Below, one piece after another: positions 8,553-17,375 of a DNA stretch of 64,000 nucleotides (its first letter is position 1; each line of letters starts with the position of its first letter). Under the pieces are notes generated by a model, which saw nothing but the letters and a program-made list of their open reading frames with translations, was not told where the DNA came from and searched no databases. Location of the stretch: contig CAVZAB010000011.1 in assembly GCA_963773155.1 (NCBI GenBank), forward strand, positions 16,436 to 80,435, written 5' to 3'. The translations under genes were made by a program, and so were the position numbers. This DNA is from CAVZAB01 sp963773155. GTDB lineage: Bacteria > Pseudomonadota > Alphaproteobacteria > Rhizobiales > Beijerinckiaceae.

Positions 8553-10694
8553 TTGCCCGCAACAATTCGCTTTGGACGCCGAATCTTGCCTTTGAACCCG
8601 TCGAAGAGCCGTAACCGCCTATCCGTCGATATTGGCGGGACCTTCACCGATATCGTCCTCGACACCGCCTCCCGGCTTTGGACGCTCAAACTACTGACCA
8701 CGGCGCGCGCGCCCGAAGAAGCTGTGCTCGCGGGCGCCGAAGCACTGCTCGGCAAAGCTGGCCTTGCCCCTGGCGATCTATCGGTCTTTCTGCACGGCAC
8801 GACGCTTGCGACCAACGCGATCATCGAGCGCAAGGGCGCACCGACTGCCCTCATCGCCACGCAAGGCTTTCGTGACATTCTGGCGATCGCCGACGAGAGC
8901 CGCTACAATCAGTTCGATCTGTTTCTCGAGCGGCCACGGCCATTGGTCGAGCGGCATCTGCGTTTCACCGTCAGTGAGCGTGTTGATGCGCGCGGCGCTG
9001 TCGTGGCTCCGCTCGACGAGGCGGGGCTGCGCCAAGTCGCCGCGAAAATCCGGGCGGCCGGCGTTGAAAGCCTCGCCGTCTGCCTGATGCACGCCTATGC
9101 CGCGCCGGCCCACGAACAGCGTGTGCGCGCCATCATAAAAGAAGAGTGCCCGGGCATCTCAGTCAGCCTGTCGAGCGAGGTCTCGCCGGAAATCCGCGAG
9201 TATGAACGCACCTCGACTGTCGCCGCCAATGCCTATGTGCAGCCACTGATGGCTGGCTATCTCAGCCGTCTCGAAACCGAGCTCGCTCGGCGTGGGTTCA
9301 GCTGCCCGCTCTATTTGATGACTTCGGGCGGCGGCTTGACGACGCTTGCAGCCGCCAAACGCTTTCCGATCCGACTCGTCGAAAGCGGGCCGGCGGGCGG
9401 CGCTATCCTCGCCAGTCGGCTGGCCATGGAAAACGATCTCGACCGGGCCTTGTCCTTCGACATGGGCGGCACCACGGCAAAGATCTGTCTGATCGACCAT
9501 TACCAGCCGCAGAGTTCACGGACTTTCGAGGTCGACCGCCGCGACCGTTTCATGAAGGGCAGCGGATTTCCGCTGCGTATACCGGTCATCGAAATGGTCG
9601 AAATCGGCGCCGGCGGCGGATCGATGGCGCGGATCGACGCCATGGGCCGGATTGCCGTTGGCCCGCAAAGCGCCGGCTCCGAACCGGGTCCAGCATGCTA
9701 TGGCCGCGGCGGCACGAGCCCGACTGTCACCGACGCCGATCTGACGCTCGGCCGGATCGATCCCGGCCGGTTTGCCGCCGGCACCATCCGGCTCGATCGG
9801 TCAGCGGCAAATGCGGCGATCCAGACGACGATCGGCAAGGAACTCGGGCTCGATGATGCACTCGCGGCTTTCGGCATTGTGGAAATCGTCGACGAGGCGA
9901 TGGCCAATGCCGCGCGCGTCCATGCCGTCGAACGCGGCAAGATCGTGTCGGACTATACGCTGATCGCGTTTGGCGGCGCCGCCCCTCTGCATGTCGCCCG
10001 GCTGGCCAGCAAGCTCGGCATCGGCCGAATTCTGGTGCCGCCCAATGCCGGCGTCGGATCGGCGATCGGGTTCCTTTGCGCGCCAATCGCCTTTGAAGTG
10101 GTGCGAAGCCGCTACATGCGTCTCGACGATCTCGATCTCGACCTGGCCAATCAATTGTTGAGCGACATGCGGGCCGAGGCGCGCGCGGTCGTCGAGCCGG
10201 GCGCCAGGGGCGAGGCCCTGATCGAAAGCCGCAATGTCTTCATGCGCTACATAGGCCAGGGTCACGAAATCGTCGTACCATTGCCCAATCCGACCATAAC
10301 ATCAGCCGATCGAGACAAGCTGCGCGGCCTGTTTGAGCGCGAATATGAAAAATTGTTTGCCCGCATCATTCCGCACGCCGCGGTCGAAATCCTGACCTGG
10401 ACGCTGAACCTGTCGACGCTGCCCGCGCCAACCGAACATGCGGCGCAAGCCCTGCCGCTTCCGTTCGCCGCTCAGCCCTCCAGCCGCCGCGCAATCGCCG
10501 ATGTGCGGCACGGCACCAAACTCGACATTGCGGTCTACGAGCGTTCCAGCCTGGCGCCCGGCGCCGAACTCGGCGGTCCGGCAATCATTGTCGAAGACGA
10601 GACCGCAACGCTCGTAGCCGAGGACTTCACGGCAAGGATCCTCGCCAACGGTAGCATCCTGCTCGAACGACCAAACCGCGGAGTCGATCCATGA
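8553..10694 (+). CDS. hyuA: hydantoinase/oxoprolinase subunit A (HyuA)
   Basis: The protein is about 713 residues, the standard length for HyuA. The N-terminal actin-like ATPase motif VDIGGTFTDIVLD begins near residue 24 and is followed by HGTTLATNAIIERKG. The core motif SFDMGGTTAKICLI and the C-terminal GAAPLHVARLASKLGI complete the Hydant_A_N/Hydantoinase_A domains. The family hydrolyses cyclic amides (5-oxoproline, N-methylhydantoin) or carboxylates ketones with ATP when paired with the B subunit. The start is uncertain: TTG 8553 is the first after a stop, and a start nearer the conserved VDIGG would also work. It overlaps the B subunit by four bases (ATGA). Confidence 0.88.
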   Translation: MPATIRFGRRILPLNPSKSRNRLSVDIGGTFTDIVLDTASRLWTLKLLTTARAPEEAVLAGAEALLGKAGLAPGDLSVFLHGTTLATNAIIERKGAPTALIATQGFRDILAIADESRYNQFDLFLERPRPLVERHLRFTVSERVDARGAVVAPLDEAGLRQVAAKIRAAGVESLAVCLMHAYAAPAHEQRVRAIIKEECPGISVSLSSEVSPEIREYERTSTVAANAYVQPLMAGYLSRLETELARRGFSCPLYLMTSGGGLTTLAAAKRFPIRLVESGPAGGAILASRLAMENDLDRALSFDMGGTTAKICLIDHYQPQSSRTFEVDRRDRFMKGSGFPLRIPVIEMVEIGAGGGSMARIDAMGRIAVGPQSAGSEPGPACYGRGGTSPTVTDADLTLGRIDPGRFAAGTIRLDRSAANAAIQTTIGKELGLDDALAAFGIVEIVDEAMANAARVHAVERGKIVSDYTLIAFGGAAPLHVARLASKLGIGRILVPPNAGVGSAIGFLCAPIAFEVVRSRYMRLDDLDLDLANQLLSDMRAEARAVVEPGARGEALIESRNVFMRYIGQGHEIVVPLPNPTITSADRDKLRGLFEREYEKLFARIIPHAAVEILTWTLNLSTLPAPTEHAAQALPLPFAAQPSSRRAIADVRHGTKLDIAVYERSSLAPGAELGGPAIIVEDETATLVAEDFTARILANGSILLERPNRGVDP

Positions 10695-12310
10695 ATAATC
10701 GCGACGGCCTCGGTGCCCTCAACCAACAGATCATGTGGAATTGGTTGATTGCTATCGTCGAAGAACAGGCGCAGACGTTGCTGCGGACCGCCTTCAGCCC
10801 AATCGTGCGGGAATGCGGCGACCTGTCAGCCGGCGTCTTCGACTTGCGCGGGCGGATGCTGGCCCAAGCGATTACCGGTACGCCCGGCCACATCAATTCC
10901 ATGGCTGCCTCGGTCGGCCATTTCATCAAGGCCTTCCCGTTGCCGACCATGCGCGAGGGCGACGTCTACATCATGAACGACCCGTGGATGGGCAGCGGTC
11001 ATCGCAACGATTTCGTGGTCACGACCCCTGTGTTTTACAAGGGGGTCCTTGTCGGGCTCGTCGCCTGCACGAGCCATTTGACGGACCTTGGCGGCATCGG
11101 TTTTGGTCCGGATGGCACCGACATCTATATGGAGGCGCTCGGCATTCCCTTCTTGAAATTGTTCGACCGCGGCGTCCTGAACGAGACACTAATGGCGATC
11201 GTCAAGGAGAACTCGCGCCTGCCGATCGAATGCGAAGGCGATCTTTACTCGCTGGCCAATTGCAACGAAATCGCGGTGCGAAGATTGAATGAAATGCTGG
11301 CCGAGTTCTCGCTCGGTTCGCTGGAAGGCCTGTCGGATTTCATCTATGAATCCTCCCGCCAGGCCGTACTCGCGGCAATCGCACGGCTGCCCCGTGGCAG
11401 CTGGACCAACAGCATGACGGTCGACGGCTATGACGCGCCGGTTACGCTGTCGGCGCGCTTGACCATTGAGCCATCCGGCATTCTCGTCGACTATGCCGGC
11501 ACGTCGCCGATTTCGCGCTATGGCATTAATGTTCCCTTGACCTATGCCACCGCCTATACGGTCTTCGGACTAGCAAGCGCGCTCGTTCCCGCCGTGCCCA
11601 ACAATGCCGGTTCGCTGTCGCCGTTTCGCGTCATTGCCCCGGAAAATTGCATCGTCAATGCGCTGCGGCCGGCAGCCGTAATGTGCCGCCACATCATCGG
11701 CCAGATGCTTCCCGACGTCGTCTTTGGCTGTCTGCGCCAGCCATTACCCGATCTGGTGCCGGCGGAGGGCACGTCCTGTCTTTGGAATATGACGTTCAAG
11801 GGACCAGATCCGGTGCTCGGGCGGGATTTCGTCATCACGATCGTCACCAATGGCGGCACCGGTGCAAGGCCGGGGAAGGATGGGCTTTCGGCGACGGCCT
11901 ATCCGAGCGGCGTGCGGGGAACGCCAATCGAAATCGTCGAGGCGACCATTCCGCTGTTGTTCTGGAAGAAGGAATTCCGCCCGCAATCCGGCGGGGCCGG
12001 TCGTTGGCGCGGTGGCCATGGTCTTGATATCGAAATCGAGAATCGGGCCGGCGCCCCAATTTCGATCCTCGCCTCGTTCGACCGCATTCTCCATCCAGCC
12101 CGGGGCCGAGACGGCGGCGGCGATGGCAAGGCGGGCGCTCTCGGCCTCAAGCTTGCCGGGCAGAACCTCAAAGGCAAAGGCGAGCAACAGATCCCAGCCG
12201 GAGAGCGGCTCGTCGTTGCGACGCCGGGCGGCGGCGGTCTTGGCGAACGCACGCAGCGCGACAACGATCTCGTCACCCTTGACGCCCGCGACGGCCTTGC
12301 CGCCGATTGA
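10691..12310 (+). CDS. hyuB: hydantoinase/oxoprolinase subunit B (HyuB)
   Basis: The protein has 539 residues, and the start ATG overlaps the A-subunit stop. It shows HyuB hallmarks: AFSPIVRECGDLSAGVFD near the N terminus, DVYIMNDPWMGSGHRNDF with the metal-binding region, GGHGLDIEI and the tail GAGRWRGGHG...ATPGGGGLGE. The subunit carries the hydrolase or carboxylase active site and acts with HyuA in the cytoplasm. The real substrate (hydantoin, 5-oxoproline, acetone-like) is not decided by sequence. A GC-rich hairpin at 12350-12371 closes the operon. Confidence 0.88.
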   Translation: MNNRDGLGALNQQIMWNWLIAIVEEQAQTLLRTAFSPIVRECGDLSAGVFDLRGRMLAQAITGTPGHINSMAASVGHFIKAFPLPTMREGDVYIMNDPWMGSGHRNDFVVTTPVFYKGVLVGLVACTSHLTDLGGIGFGPDGTDIYMEALGIPFLKLFDRGVLNETLMAIVKENSRLPIECEGDLYSLANCNEIAVRRLNEMLAEFSLGSLEGLSDFIYESSRQAVLAAIARLPRGSWTNSMTVDGYDAPVTLSARLTIEPSGILVDYAGTSPISRYGINVPLTYATAYTVFGLASALVPAVPNNAGSLSPFRVIAPENCIVNALRPAAVMCRHIIGQMLPDVVFGCLRQPLPDLVPAEGTSCLWNMTFKGPDPVLGRDFVITIVTNGGTGARPGKDGLSATAYPSGVRGTPIEIVEATIPLLFWKKEFRPQSGGAGRWRGGHGLDIEIENRAGAPISILASFDRILHPARGRDGGGDGKAGALGLKLAGQNLKGKGEQQIPAGERLVVATPGGGGLGERTQRDNDLVTLDARDGLAAD

Positions 12311-12349
12311 TCTGAACGCTGGCTTTGCGCGCGGCTCTTGAAAACAGGA

Positions 12350-12371
12350 ACGGCGGAGTGGACCCCGCCGT
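12350..12371. terminator. GC-rich hairpin between convergent genes
   Basis: ACGGCGG at 12350-12356 pairs with CCGCCGT at 12365-12371 around an eight-base loop. It lies between the ends of hyuB (plus) and the Cys-rich gene (minus), so it could stop both. No long T run follows on the plus strand, so the call is moderate. Confidence 0.45.
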
Positions 12372-12396
12372 CCAGTGGTCGCGGACGAATACCCGA

Positions 12397-12759
12397 CTAG
12401 CTCCTTCCCATCTTCGCTTGTAGCAGGGAGTCTTTGCACGCATCGCTTAGATCGGCGAAATGTTCCTTGAAGCATGCACCGATCTCGGCCGGTTTCATGC
12501 CTGCACATTTGTCCTTGGCGTCTGCCTTGCAGGCCTTGACCACGACTGCCGTGGTGAACAAAGTCTTCTTGCAAGGCTCCGAGAAGTCGGCGACATGTTC
12601 CTTGGCGCAGGCCACGACCCGTCCGCCGCCCGGTTTCACGTCGCCGCAAAATTGCTTGATGTCGGCTCCGCAAGCCTTGCAAATCATGCCCTTTTGCGCC
12701 ATTGCCGAGACAGGCAGCAATAGCAATAGAGATCCCAGCACAATCAATGGCTTATTCAT
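12397..12759 (-). CDS. exported cysteine-rich-repeat protein
   Basis: The protein has 120 residues with a clean signal peptide (MNKPLIVLGSLLLLLPVSAM, cleavage near AMAQ). The mature protein contains two tandem Cys-rich modules of the pattern C...C...C/Gly-rich/ACxKEHxADxSxxCxxxL: one ending in ACAKEHVADFSEPCKKTL and one ending in ACFKEHFADLSDACKDSL. This resembles the cysteine-rich repeat (Cys_rich_FGFR-type) proteins common in alphaproteobacteria. It is probably periplasmic and disulfide-bonded. Role unknown. It has its own upstream region and is convergent with hyuAB. Confidence 0.75.
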   Translation of the reverse strand: MNKPLIVLGSLLLLLPVSAMAQKGMICKACGADIKQFCGDVKPGGGRVVACAKEHVADFSEPCKKTLFTTAVVVKACKADAKDKCAGMKPAEIGACFKEHFADLSDACKDSLLQAKMGRS

Positions 12760-13062
12760 GGCTCTCCTCCAGGTTCGGACAGCGCTCCCGCAAGCAGCAG
12801 GCTCGCGGATATCGCGCCGCCCCGCTCGCGTCGGCCGCTTATTGTTTTGCCGGCAGTCCGCTTTCTAAGCCTAGCCGACAACCGCAGGCTTGTTAAGCAT
12901 GTTGCATAAGCAATTGACGCAGCAGCATAGAAAGACAGCAGGCAGCTAACGGATCCGAATGGGATTCATCAAAAATTTAGCGAAACACTGCGATAATCGA
13001 GCAAGATCAAATTAACGATCCGCCGTCCGCCATTTCGCCTGTTGAGCCCCGGGAGTGCCGTG
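12760..13062. other. divergent intergenic region, no gene seen
   Basis: This spacer separates the Cys-rich gene (minus) and the small glycine-zipper-like gene (plus). It becomes AT-richer between about 12890 and 13020, as expected for two promoters. No clear operator or RNA is seen. Confidence 0.35.
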
Positions 13063-13377
13063 ATGCGTTTGTTCCAACTACTGCCGGCCGCACTTGTCGC
13101 GAGCCTCGTCATTTCAACTGTGATGACGAATTTCGAGGCCCGGGCTGCCGAAGGACGCAATGCTGCCCTACTTGGCGGCTTTGCCGCCGGCGCCCTCGTC
13201 GGTGGCGCCCTCGGGTCGGCGGCGCCACGCGAATATGGGCCGGCTCCCGCACCAGTCTATGTCGCGCCGCCCCCGCCGCCACCCGGATATTACGCGTCAT
13301 GTGGCTACGAACAGCAGCCGATCTATGACCGCTGGGGCTATTTTGTCGGCTATCGCCCCGTCCGGGTTTGTTACTAG
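13063..13377 (+). CDS. small exported glycine-rich protein, paralogue of 3287-3674
   Basis: The protein has 104 residues. ATG 13063 follows GGGAG at 13051-13055. It has a signal peptide (MRLFQLLPAALVASLVISTV, cleavage after EARAAE), then a glycine-zipper-like stretch AALLGGFAAGALVGGALGSA, a proline-rich linker (PPPPPPG) and the C-terminal box QPIYDRWGYFVGYRPVRVCY. The same box ends the broken gene at 3287, so the two form a small local family. Two Cys (one in ASCGY, one at RVCY) could pair. It is probably periplasmic or outer-membrane associated; function unknown. Confidence 0.7.
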   Translation: MRLFQLLPAALVASLVISTVMTNFEARAAEGRNAALLGGFAAGALVGGALGSAAPREYGPAPAPVYVAPPPPPPGYYASCGYEQQPIYDRWGYFVGYRPVRVCY

Positions 13378-13383
13378 GCCCAT

Positions 13384-14367
13384 TCAGACGCGCAGGAACG
13401 CCATCAACTTCGACAGCGCCGGAGGGCGCGCGATAAGGCCCCAGCGCTCGGCCGACCACCGGGTCGCCGAAAGCCCCGCGTCGATCAAGAAACTATCCGG
13501 TACCCCGCAAGGTCTGCCGCTCAGACCTTGCGGATCGACCGGCCAGCCGTGATCCATCGCGTCGATCGTGATCAATTCCACGACCTCCCTTCCCGCGGCA
13601 TCCTGCCAGATCCTTTGCTCATAGCCTTCGCCGGGCAGCGTGGCGCAGCTTTCCGGCGCGACCGCGTGGAGGTCCAACCATTGCGCCGCGATTGCCTCGG
13701 CATTGGCGGGTGCGACCGTCGCATCGGCTGCGCCTTGCCAAATCGATAGTCTCGGCCAGCGCGCCGGATAGGGCGAGGCCCGACGCACGAGGTCGCCCCA
13801 ATCGGCCGCTGTTTTCGCCTTGGGACGGCGCATCGTCTGCAGGGCCTGCTGGACATTGAGGGCACTGAGATAAGGCAGACCGGCAGTAATGGCGCCGGCA
13901 GTAAAGATTTCCGGATAGGTCGCGAGCAGGGCGCCAGCCATCGCGCCGCCGGCCGAAAGGCCGGCGACAAAGATGCGGCGCGGGTCGATTTCGTGGTCGA
14001 CGCACAATCTCGCCAGCATTTGCCGGATGGACAAGGCCTCCCCCTGGTCGCGCAGGACGTCCTGCGAACGAAACCAGGTGAAGCAGAGGTTGCGGTTGTT
14101 GGCTTCTCTTTGTTCGGGCAGCAGCACGGCAAAATGATGCCGTTCGGCAAGGTCGAGCCAGCCCGAGGCACGGCCAAAGCCTTCAGCGGTTTGGTGGCAG
14201 CCGTGGAGGACAATGACCAGCGGGATTTCCAAGCCGACAGGTTCGGGCAGATAGGCCAGCATTCTGAGATTTCCGGGATTGGAGCCGAAATTCTCGATTT
14301 CCACGAGCTGATCGACCGGATTTGCCGGCACCAGCCGCAATTCGGCCGCAGCGAGACGGGCGGACAT
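13384..14367 (-). CDS. PHB-depolymerase-type alpha/beta-hydrolase esterase
   Basis: ATG 14367 (MSARLAAAEL) was preferred over an in-frame TTG six codons upstream. The protein is about 327 residues. Family motifs are the oxyanion-hole LHGCHQTAEGFGRASGW, the nucleophile elbow GLSAGGAMAG, and a late His in AMDHGWPVDPQG. This is the layout of the poly(3-hydroxybutyrate) depolymerase/feruloyl-esterase-like PHB_depo family (LpqC-like). No clear signal peptide is seen, so an intracellular or non-classical location is likely. The substrate is not decided. It is convergent with, and seven bases from, the small exported gene. Confidence 0.8.
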   Translation of the reverse strand: MSARLAAAELRLVPANPVDQLVEIENFGSNPGNLRMLAYLPEPVGLEIPLVIVLHGCHQTAEGFGRASGWLDLAERHHFAVLLPEQREANNRNLCFTWFRSQDVLRDQGEALSIRQMLARLCVDHEIDPRRIFVAGLSAGGAMAGALLATYPEIFTAGAITAGLPYLSALNVQQALQTMRRPKAKTAADWGDLVRRASPYPARWPRLSIWQGAADATVAPANAEAIAAQWLDLHAVAPESCATLPGEGYEQRIWQDAAGREVVELITIDAMDHGWPVDPQGLSGRPCGVPDSFLIDAGLSATRWSAERWGLIARPPALSKLMAFLRV

Positions 14368-14521
14368 GTGTCCAAGATGGCGCAAAACACAGTCCTTTCA
14401 TTGCCTGGGCAACGGGCCAGGCCTAGGCGGACAGGGGGTGCGAGATTTCTTCCGCAATGCACCATATAGTGCTGCAGTGCACAAAAGCGAGGTCATGGTG
14501 CCGCAGGGCACCCAGGATCGG

Positions 14522-14947
14522 TCAGTCCTGCAAGTGGGCGCTACGCGTGATCGAGATCACCGCGCCCTGATCGCGGACCAGCGAGTAGAGCCTGGCGGCA
14601 TTGCCTGGCGCCAGCCGGATGCATCCATGTGAGGCCGGCCGGCCCAGGTGGGAGACAGCCGCCGTCGCATGAATGGCATAGCCACCGCGAAAGAAGATCG
14701 AATAGGGCATCGGAGCGTCGTCATATTTCCGGCTATAGTGCATCCGCTCGAGGTGCCTCGCTCGATAGGTCCCGACCGGCGTCACATAGCCTGGCCGGGC
14801 GCTTGAGATCGGCCATGTGTATTCTTCGCCTGTCGGTGCACTGACATGCATGGTCTGGCGGGTGAGATCGACATTGATCCGAACCGTGGCACAAGCCGGT
14901 TCAACAGCGGCAACGAAGCACAGAGCAAGAAAGACGGCTGATCGCAT
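14522..14947 (-). CDS. L,D-transpeptidase (YkuD domain)
   Basis: The protein has 141 residues with a signal peptide (MRSAVFLALCFVAAVEPACA). The catalytic segment IHATAAVSHLGRPASHGCIR holds the conserved His and the SHGCIRL nucleophile Cys of the YkuD family. Such enzymes form 3-3 peptidoglycan cross-links or attach proteins to the wall in the periplasm. The domain is almost the whole protein, with no extra binding module. Upstream (14948-15070) is an AT-richer promoter region. Confidence 0.88.
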   Translation of the reverse strand: MRSAVFLALCFVAAVEPACATVRINVDLTRQTMHVSAPTGEEYTWPISSARPGYVTPVGTYRARHLERMHYSRKYDDAPMPYSIFFRGGYAIHATAAVSHLGRPASHGCIRLAPGNAARLYSLVRDQGAVISITRSAHLQD

Positions 14948-15529
14948 GATAGGCCACGTTGCCGGAACGCCGCAAAGGGGAAAGCTGCGGCCTTCCCAAA
15001 TCCGGACCGATCGACATCGATCAGCGCCAGCACCATAGCGTTTGCGCTTAAATTAAATTTCAAACGCTTGCGACAAAGACGCGGCGTTTGCCTCAGGCAA
15101 AATTAAGCCTGTCCGGCTGCATGGCCGGGCGGGCCAATCTCGTTCGTCATTCCTGTACGCCAGGACATCCTGTGCGCCAGGACATCCTGTGCACCAGGAC
15201 ACTGGGGACCCGTCGGGGACCGGTTTTGACACTTTTGTTGGGGCGTCCGCAGAACCGAGGCACAGGCCGTGAAAGTCGAAACCGCCCGCGTCGTCATCGT
15301 GATGATCTTTTGCCTAATCAGCCTGCCCTCTTTTTAGGCGCGTATCGCGCGCTGCCGTCCTATTGCCAGCAGACTAACCGTCAAAGGGCGTCGAAAAGAA
15401 AGCCGCCGGTGGCGTTGCCAGGATTATTTTACTATTGTCGGCTATTCGCAGCGAATGGCTGGTCCGGCGGATGTTCGTCAACGAATTGCCGCTATAGGCG
15501 GGTAGGTTGCAGAGGTTTCAGAAGCAGGG
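14948..15529. other. intergenic region with a short tandem repeat
   Basis: There is no convincing gene. A plus-strand open frame across 15088-15696 has no family features and overlaps the real DUF2865 gene, so it is not called. The stretch contains the 17-base tandem repeat listed separately. Confidence 0.4.
15154..15202. repeat. 17-bp direct repeat, nearly three copies
   Basis: The unit TGTRCGCCAGGACATCC occurs at 15154-15170 and 15171-15187, with a partial, diverged third copy at 15188-15202. It has no spacers of the CRISPR type. It may be a slippage-generated minisatellite or clustered protein sites. Confidence 0.7.
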
Positions 15530-16414
15530 TTGGTGGCTATCGTGGCGTTCCGCGCGTTAGAATGTGGCAAGGTTTTGAAATGGCTTGTCGTTGCCGGCCT
15601 ATTATGGCCAGCTTGGGCGAAGGCACGCGACGATGGCGGCGCGCACGAGTTCCTGATGAACAATGCGCCACATTTCAACGCGCCATTCCAGCCTAGACGT
15701 GTCGCGATGCCGGCGCCCTATTCGCCCGCGCCGATCCATCGGTCCTACGCGCCATCGGAATCAAGACCTGTCGGCGAGCAAGGCGGTGGTGGCGGCTACC
15801 GGATCTTCTGCGTGAGGCTCTGTGACGGCTTCTTCTATCCGATGGGCGCAACCGGCAGTGATGAGTCGACGCAGGACATGTTGTGTCGCTCCAATTGCCC
15901 CGATGCCAAGACAGCCGTGTTTCGCGGCAATACCGGTTCCGATCCGGGCGAGTCTCACAATGACGCCGGCGAGCGTTATGGCGATTTGCCCGTCGCATTC
16001 AAGTTTCGCACGAGCCTGACGCCAGAATGCACCTGCCGGCGGGATCCCGGCGAGGCCGAAGAATTGACCGCCTACAAGGACCCGACACTCAAGCCGGGCG
16101 ACGCGATCGTAACCAATGGTGGTGCGATGATTTTCGTCGGCGGCCGCCGGCTACCTTTTGCGTCGTCCGACTTCGTCGATCTGCGCGATACCGGCCCGCT
16201 GTCGAAGACGACGCGCAATGCCCTTCTTGCTCTTATTGGCCAGTCCAGGGAAACTGTCCTTGCCCAACGCAGCAAGCCCTTTGTCGTCGGCGAGGAAAAC
16301 ATTTTGACGATTTCGGTTACTGGCAATCGCGCAAAGCCCACGGCACCAATCCTCAAGACGGAAAGCGGCATGCGTATCGTCCTGCCAATGCCGGGTGCAC
16401 CGACTGCGCCTTAA
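15530..16414 (+). CDS. DUF2865 domain exported protein
   Basis: The protein is about 294 residues from TTG 15530; GTG 15533 or 15542 are equally possible. The N terminus has a hydrophobic signal-like segment (LKWLVVAGLLWPAWAKA). The DUF2865 core runs from YRIFCVRLCDGFFYPMG through QDMLCRSNCPDAKTAVFRG to the CTC box, with its paired Cys. A C-terminal segment after about residue 200 is poorly conserved. DUF2865 proteins are typical of Hyphomicrobiales, exported and of unknown function. The gene ends 50 bases before tRNA-Arg and is the last left-flank gene before the mosaic region. Confidence 0.75.
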   Translation: MVAIVAFRALECGKVLKWLVVAGLLWPAWAKARDDGGAHEFLMNNAPHFNAPFQPRRVAMPAPYSPAPIHRSYAPSESRPVGEQGGGGGYRIFCVRLCDGFFYPMGATGSDESTQDMLCRSNCPDAKTAVFRGNTGSDPGESHNDAGERYGDLPVAFKFRTSLTPECTCRRDPGEAEELTAYKDPTLKPGDAIVTNGGAMIFVGGRRLPFASSDFVDLRDTGPLSKTTRNALLALIGQSRETVLAQRSKPFVVGEENILTISVTGNRAKPTAPILKTESGMRIVLPMPGAPTAP

Positions 16415-16464
16415 AAACTCGGTGGTTTGACACGTTTGGGACAGGCCGGTACTCTTATGCTGTA

Positions 16465-16541
16465 GCGCTCGTAGCTCAGTTGGATAGAGCACCAGACTTC
16501 GAATCTGGGGGTCAGGAGTTCGAGTCTCTTCGGGCGCGCCA
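16465..16541 (+). tRNA. tRNA-Arg (anticodon UCG)
   Basis: The 77-base cloverleaf is complete. The acceptor stem GCGCTCG pairs with CGGGCGC (one G-T pair), the D-arm is in GTAGCTCAGTTGGATAGAGC, the anticodon stem CCAGA/TCTGG holds loop CTTCGAA with anticodon TCG at 16499-16501, and the T-arm loop is GTTCGAGTC. CCA is encoded at 16539-16541. The gene borders the mosaic region, so its 3' end is a plausible integration site. Confidence 0.96.
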
Positions 16542-16740
16542 GAGAAATCAACGTTAGCTGAAGTCGCGGATCGGATTGCTTCCCAGAAAAATCGTTGGGA
16601 AGCGTATGGGAAGCAGCGTGAGGCGCGCTTTGAAAATGGGTGGCTTCTGCGTCCGCCAACCACAGACGGTTGCGCTGACCTAGACAGGCACCACCCCAAT
16701 CCGAGCCACCGCAAGAAGTCTCGGCGAAAACGACCGGGTC

Positions 16741-16773
16741 AACATTCGTCGCGGCGACGGGTGGGACTCCAAT
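16741..16773 (+). repeat. 33-nt inverted repeat, left copy
   Basis: It begins AACATTCGTCGCGGC and ends CGGGTGGGACTCCAAT. The reverse complement occurs at 19834-19866 with only two mismatches. The pair brackets the cyclase gene and the IS66 remnant. Confidence 0.75.
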
Positions 16774-16959
16774 TTTCGATGGGTATTAGGTGGACTGAGA
16801 CGAGCCGGAGCCCGGGGGTACCATCCTTGGAGGCCCCCGGCGGTCGGAGGACCCCACTCTTTTCTACGGCGCGTCCCAGAGTCATGTCGGGCCCATCCGT
16901 CAAGCGCTTTCCGGATTGGCCAGCGACACCCAGCGAAAATCGGTGTCCCACCAGTTATG

Positions 16960-17011
16960 ATTTCAACTTGATTCTGCCTGACATTTCAACTTGACATTTC
17001 AACTTGATTCT
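16960..17011 (+). repeat. three copies of ATTTCAACTTGA
   Basis: Copies start at 16960, 16983 and 16996. The first and third extend to the 16-mer ATTTCAACTTGATTCT. They end at TCTAGAGC, a short palindromic motif. Confidence 0.7.
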
Positions 17012-17375
17012 AGAGCGGGATTTTTTTGCTTTTTGACGGTATTTTCCCCCTGCTTGTTTCCGAAAGGACACCGCACAGGCGAGAAGCGTACCCCCTGCCG
17101 CCTCGATCGCCGCCGGATTTACGATGTCGAACAACTCGAGACCGGGATCGCCCGCAGGACCGGGGATCGCCCGCAGGATTGTCCGCGCGTTTTGCCAGTC
17201 GAGGTCGGACTGCGGGTAACCCGTAAGGAGTGCATGGCGACCCGCTTCTCGATCCAACTGGAGGTTGGCCAGTATGTTGATTTCACCAAAGTAATTTGCA
17301 AACGAGAAGCTTCCATGCCGTGTCTCCTTGGCTGTAGCTTCGCCAGCGTTTTGATCTTTCAGATGCCGTGATCGT

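Larger units (their letters stand above)
16542..17375. other. gene-free tRNA-proximal region with repeats
   Basis: No supported gene is present. The stretch holds one arm of a long inverted repeat (16741-16773), a cluster of ATTTCAACTTGA repeats (16960-17011) and a TCTAGAGCGGGATTTTTTTG motif of the kind dispersed in rhizobial genomes. I looked for an integrase gene and did not find one. Confidence 0.5.

Noticed and set aside
15154..15202. Short repeats considered as a CRISPR array
   Set aside because: Units are directly adjacent with no spacers, and no cas gene is in the window.
15088..15696. 202-residue plus-strand frame before the DUF2865 gene
   Set aside because: It has no family features, odd composition, and overlaps the start of the supported DUF2865 gene in another frame.
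16411..16714. Minus-strand open frame reading ETRTPDPQIRSLVLYPTELR
   Set aside because: This is the well-known spurious translation of a tRNA gene; it lies on the reverse of tRNA-Arg.
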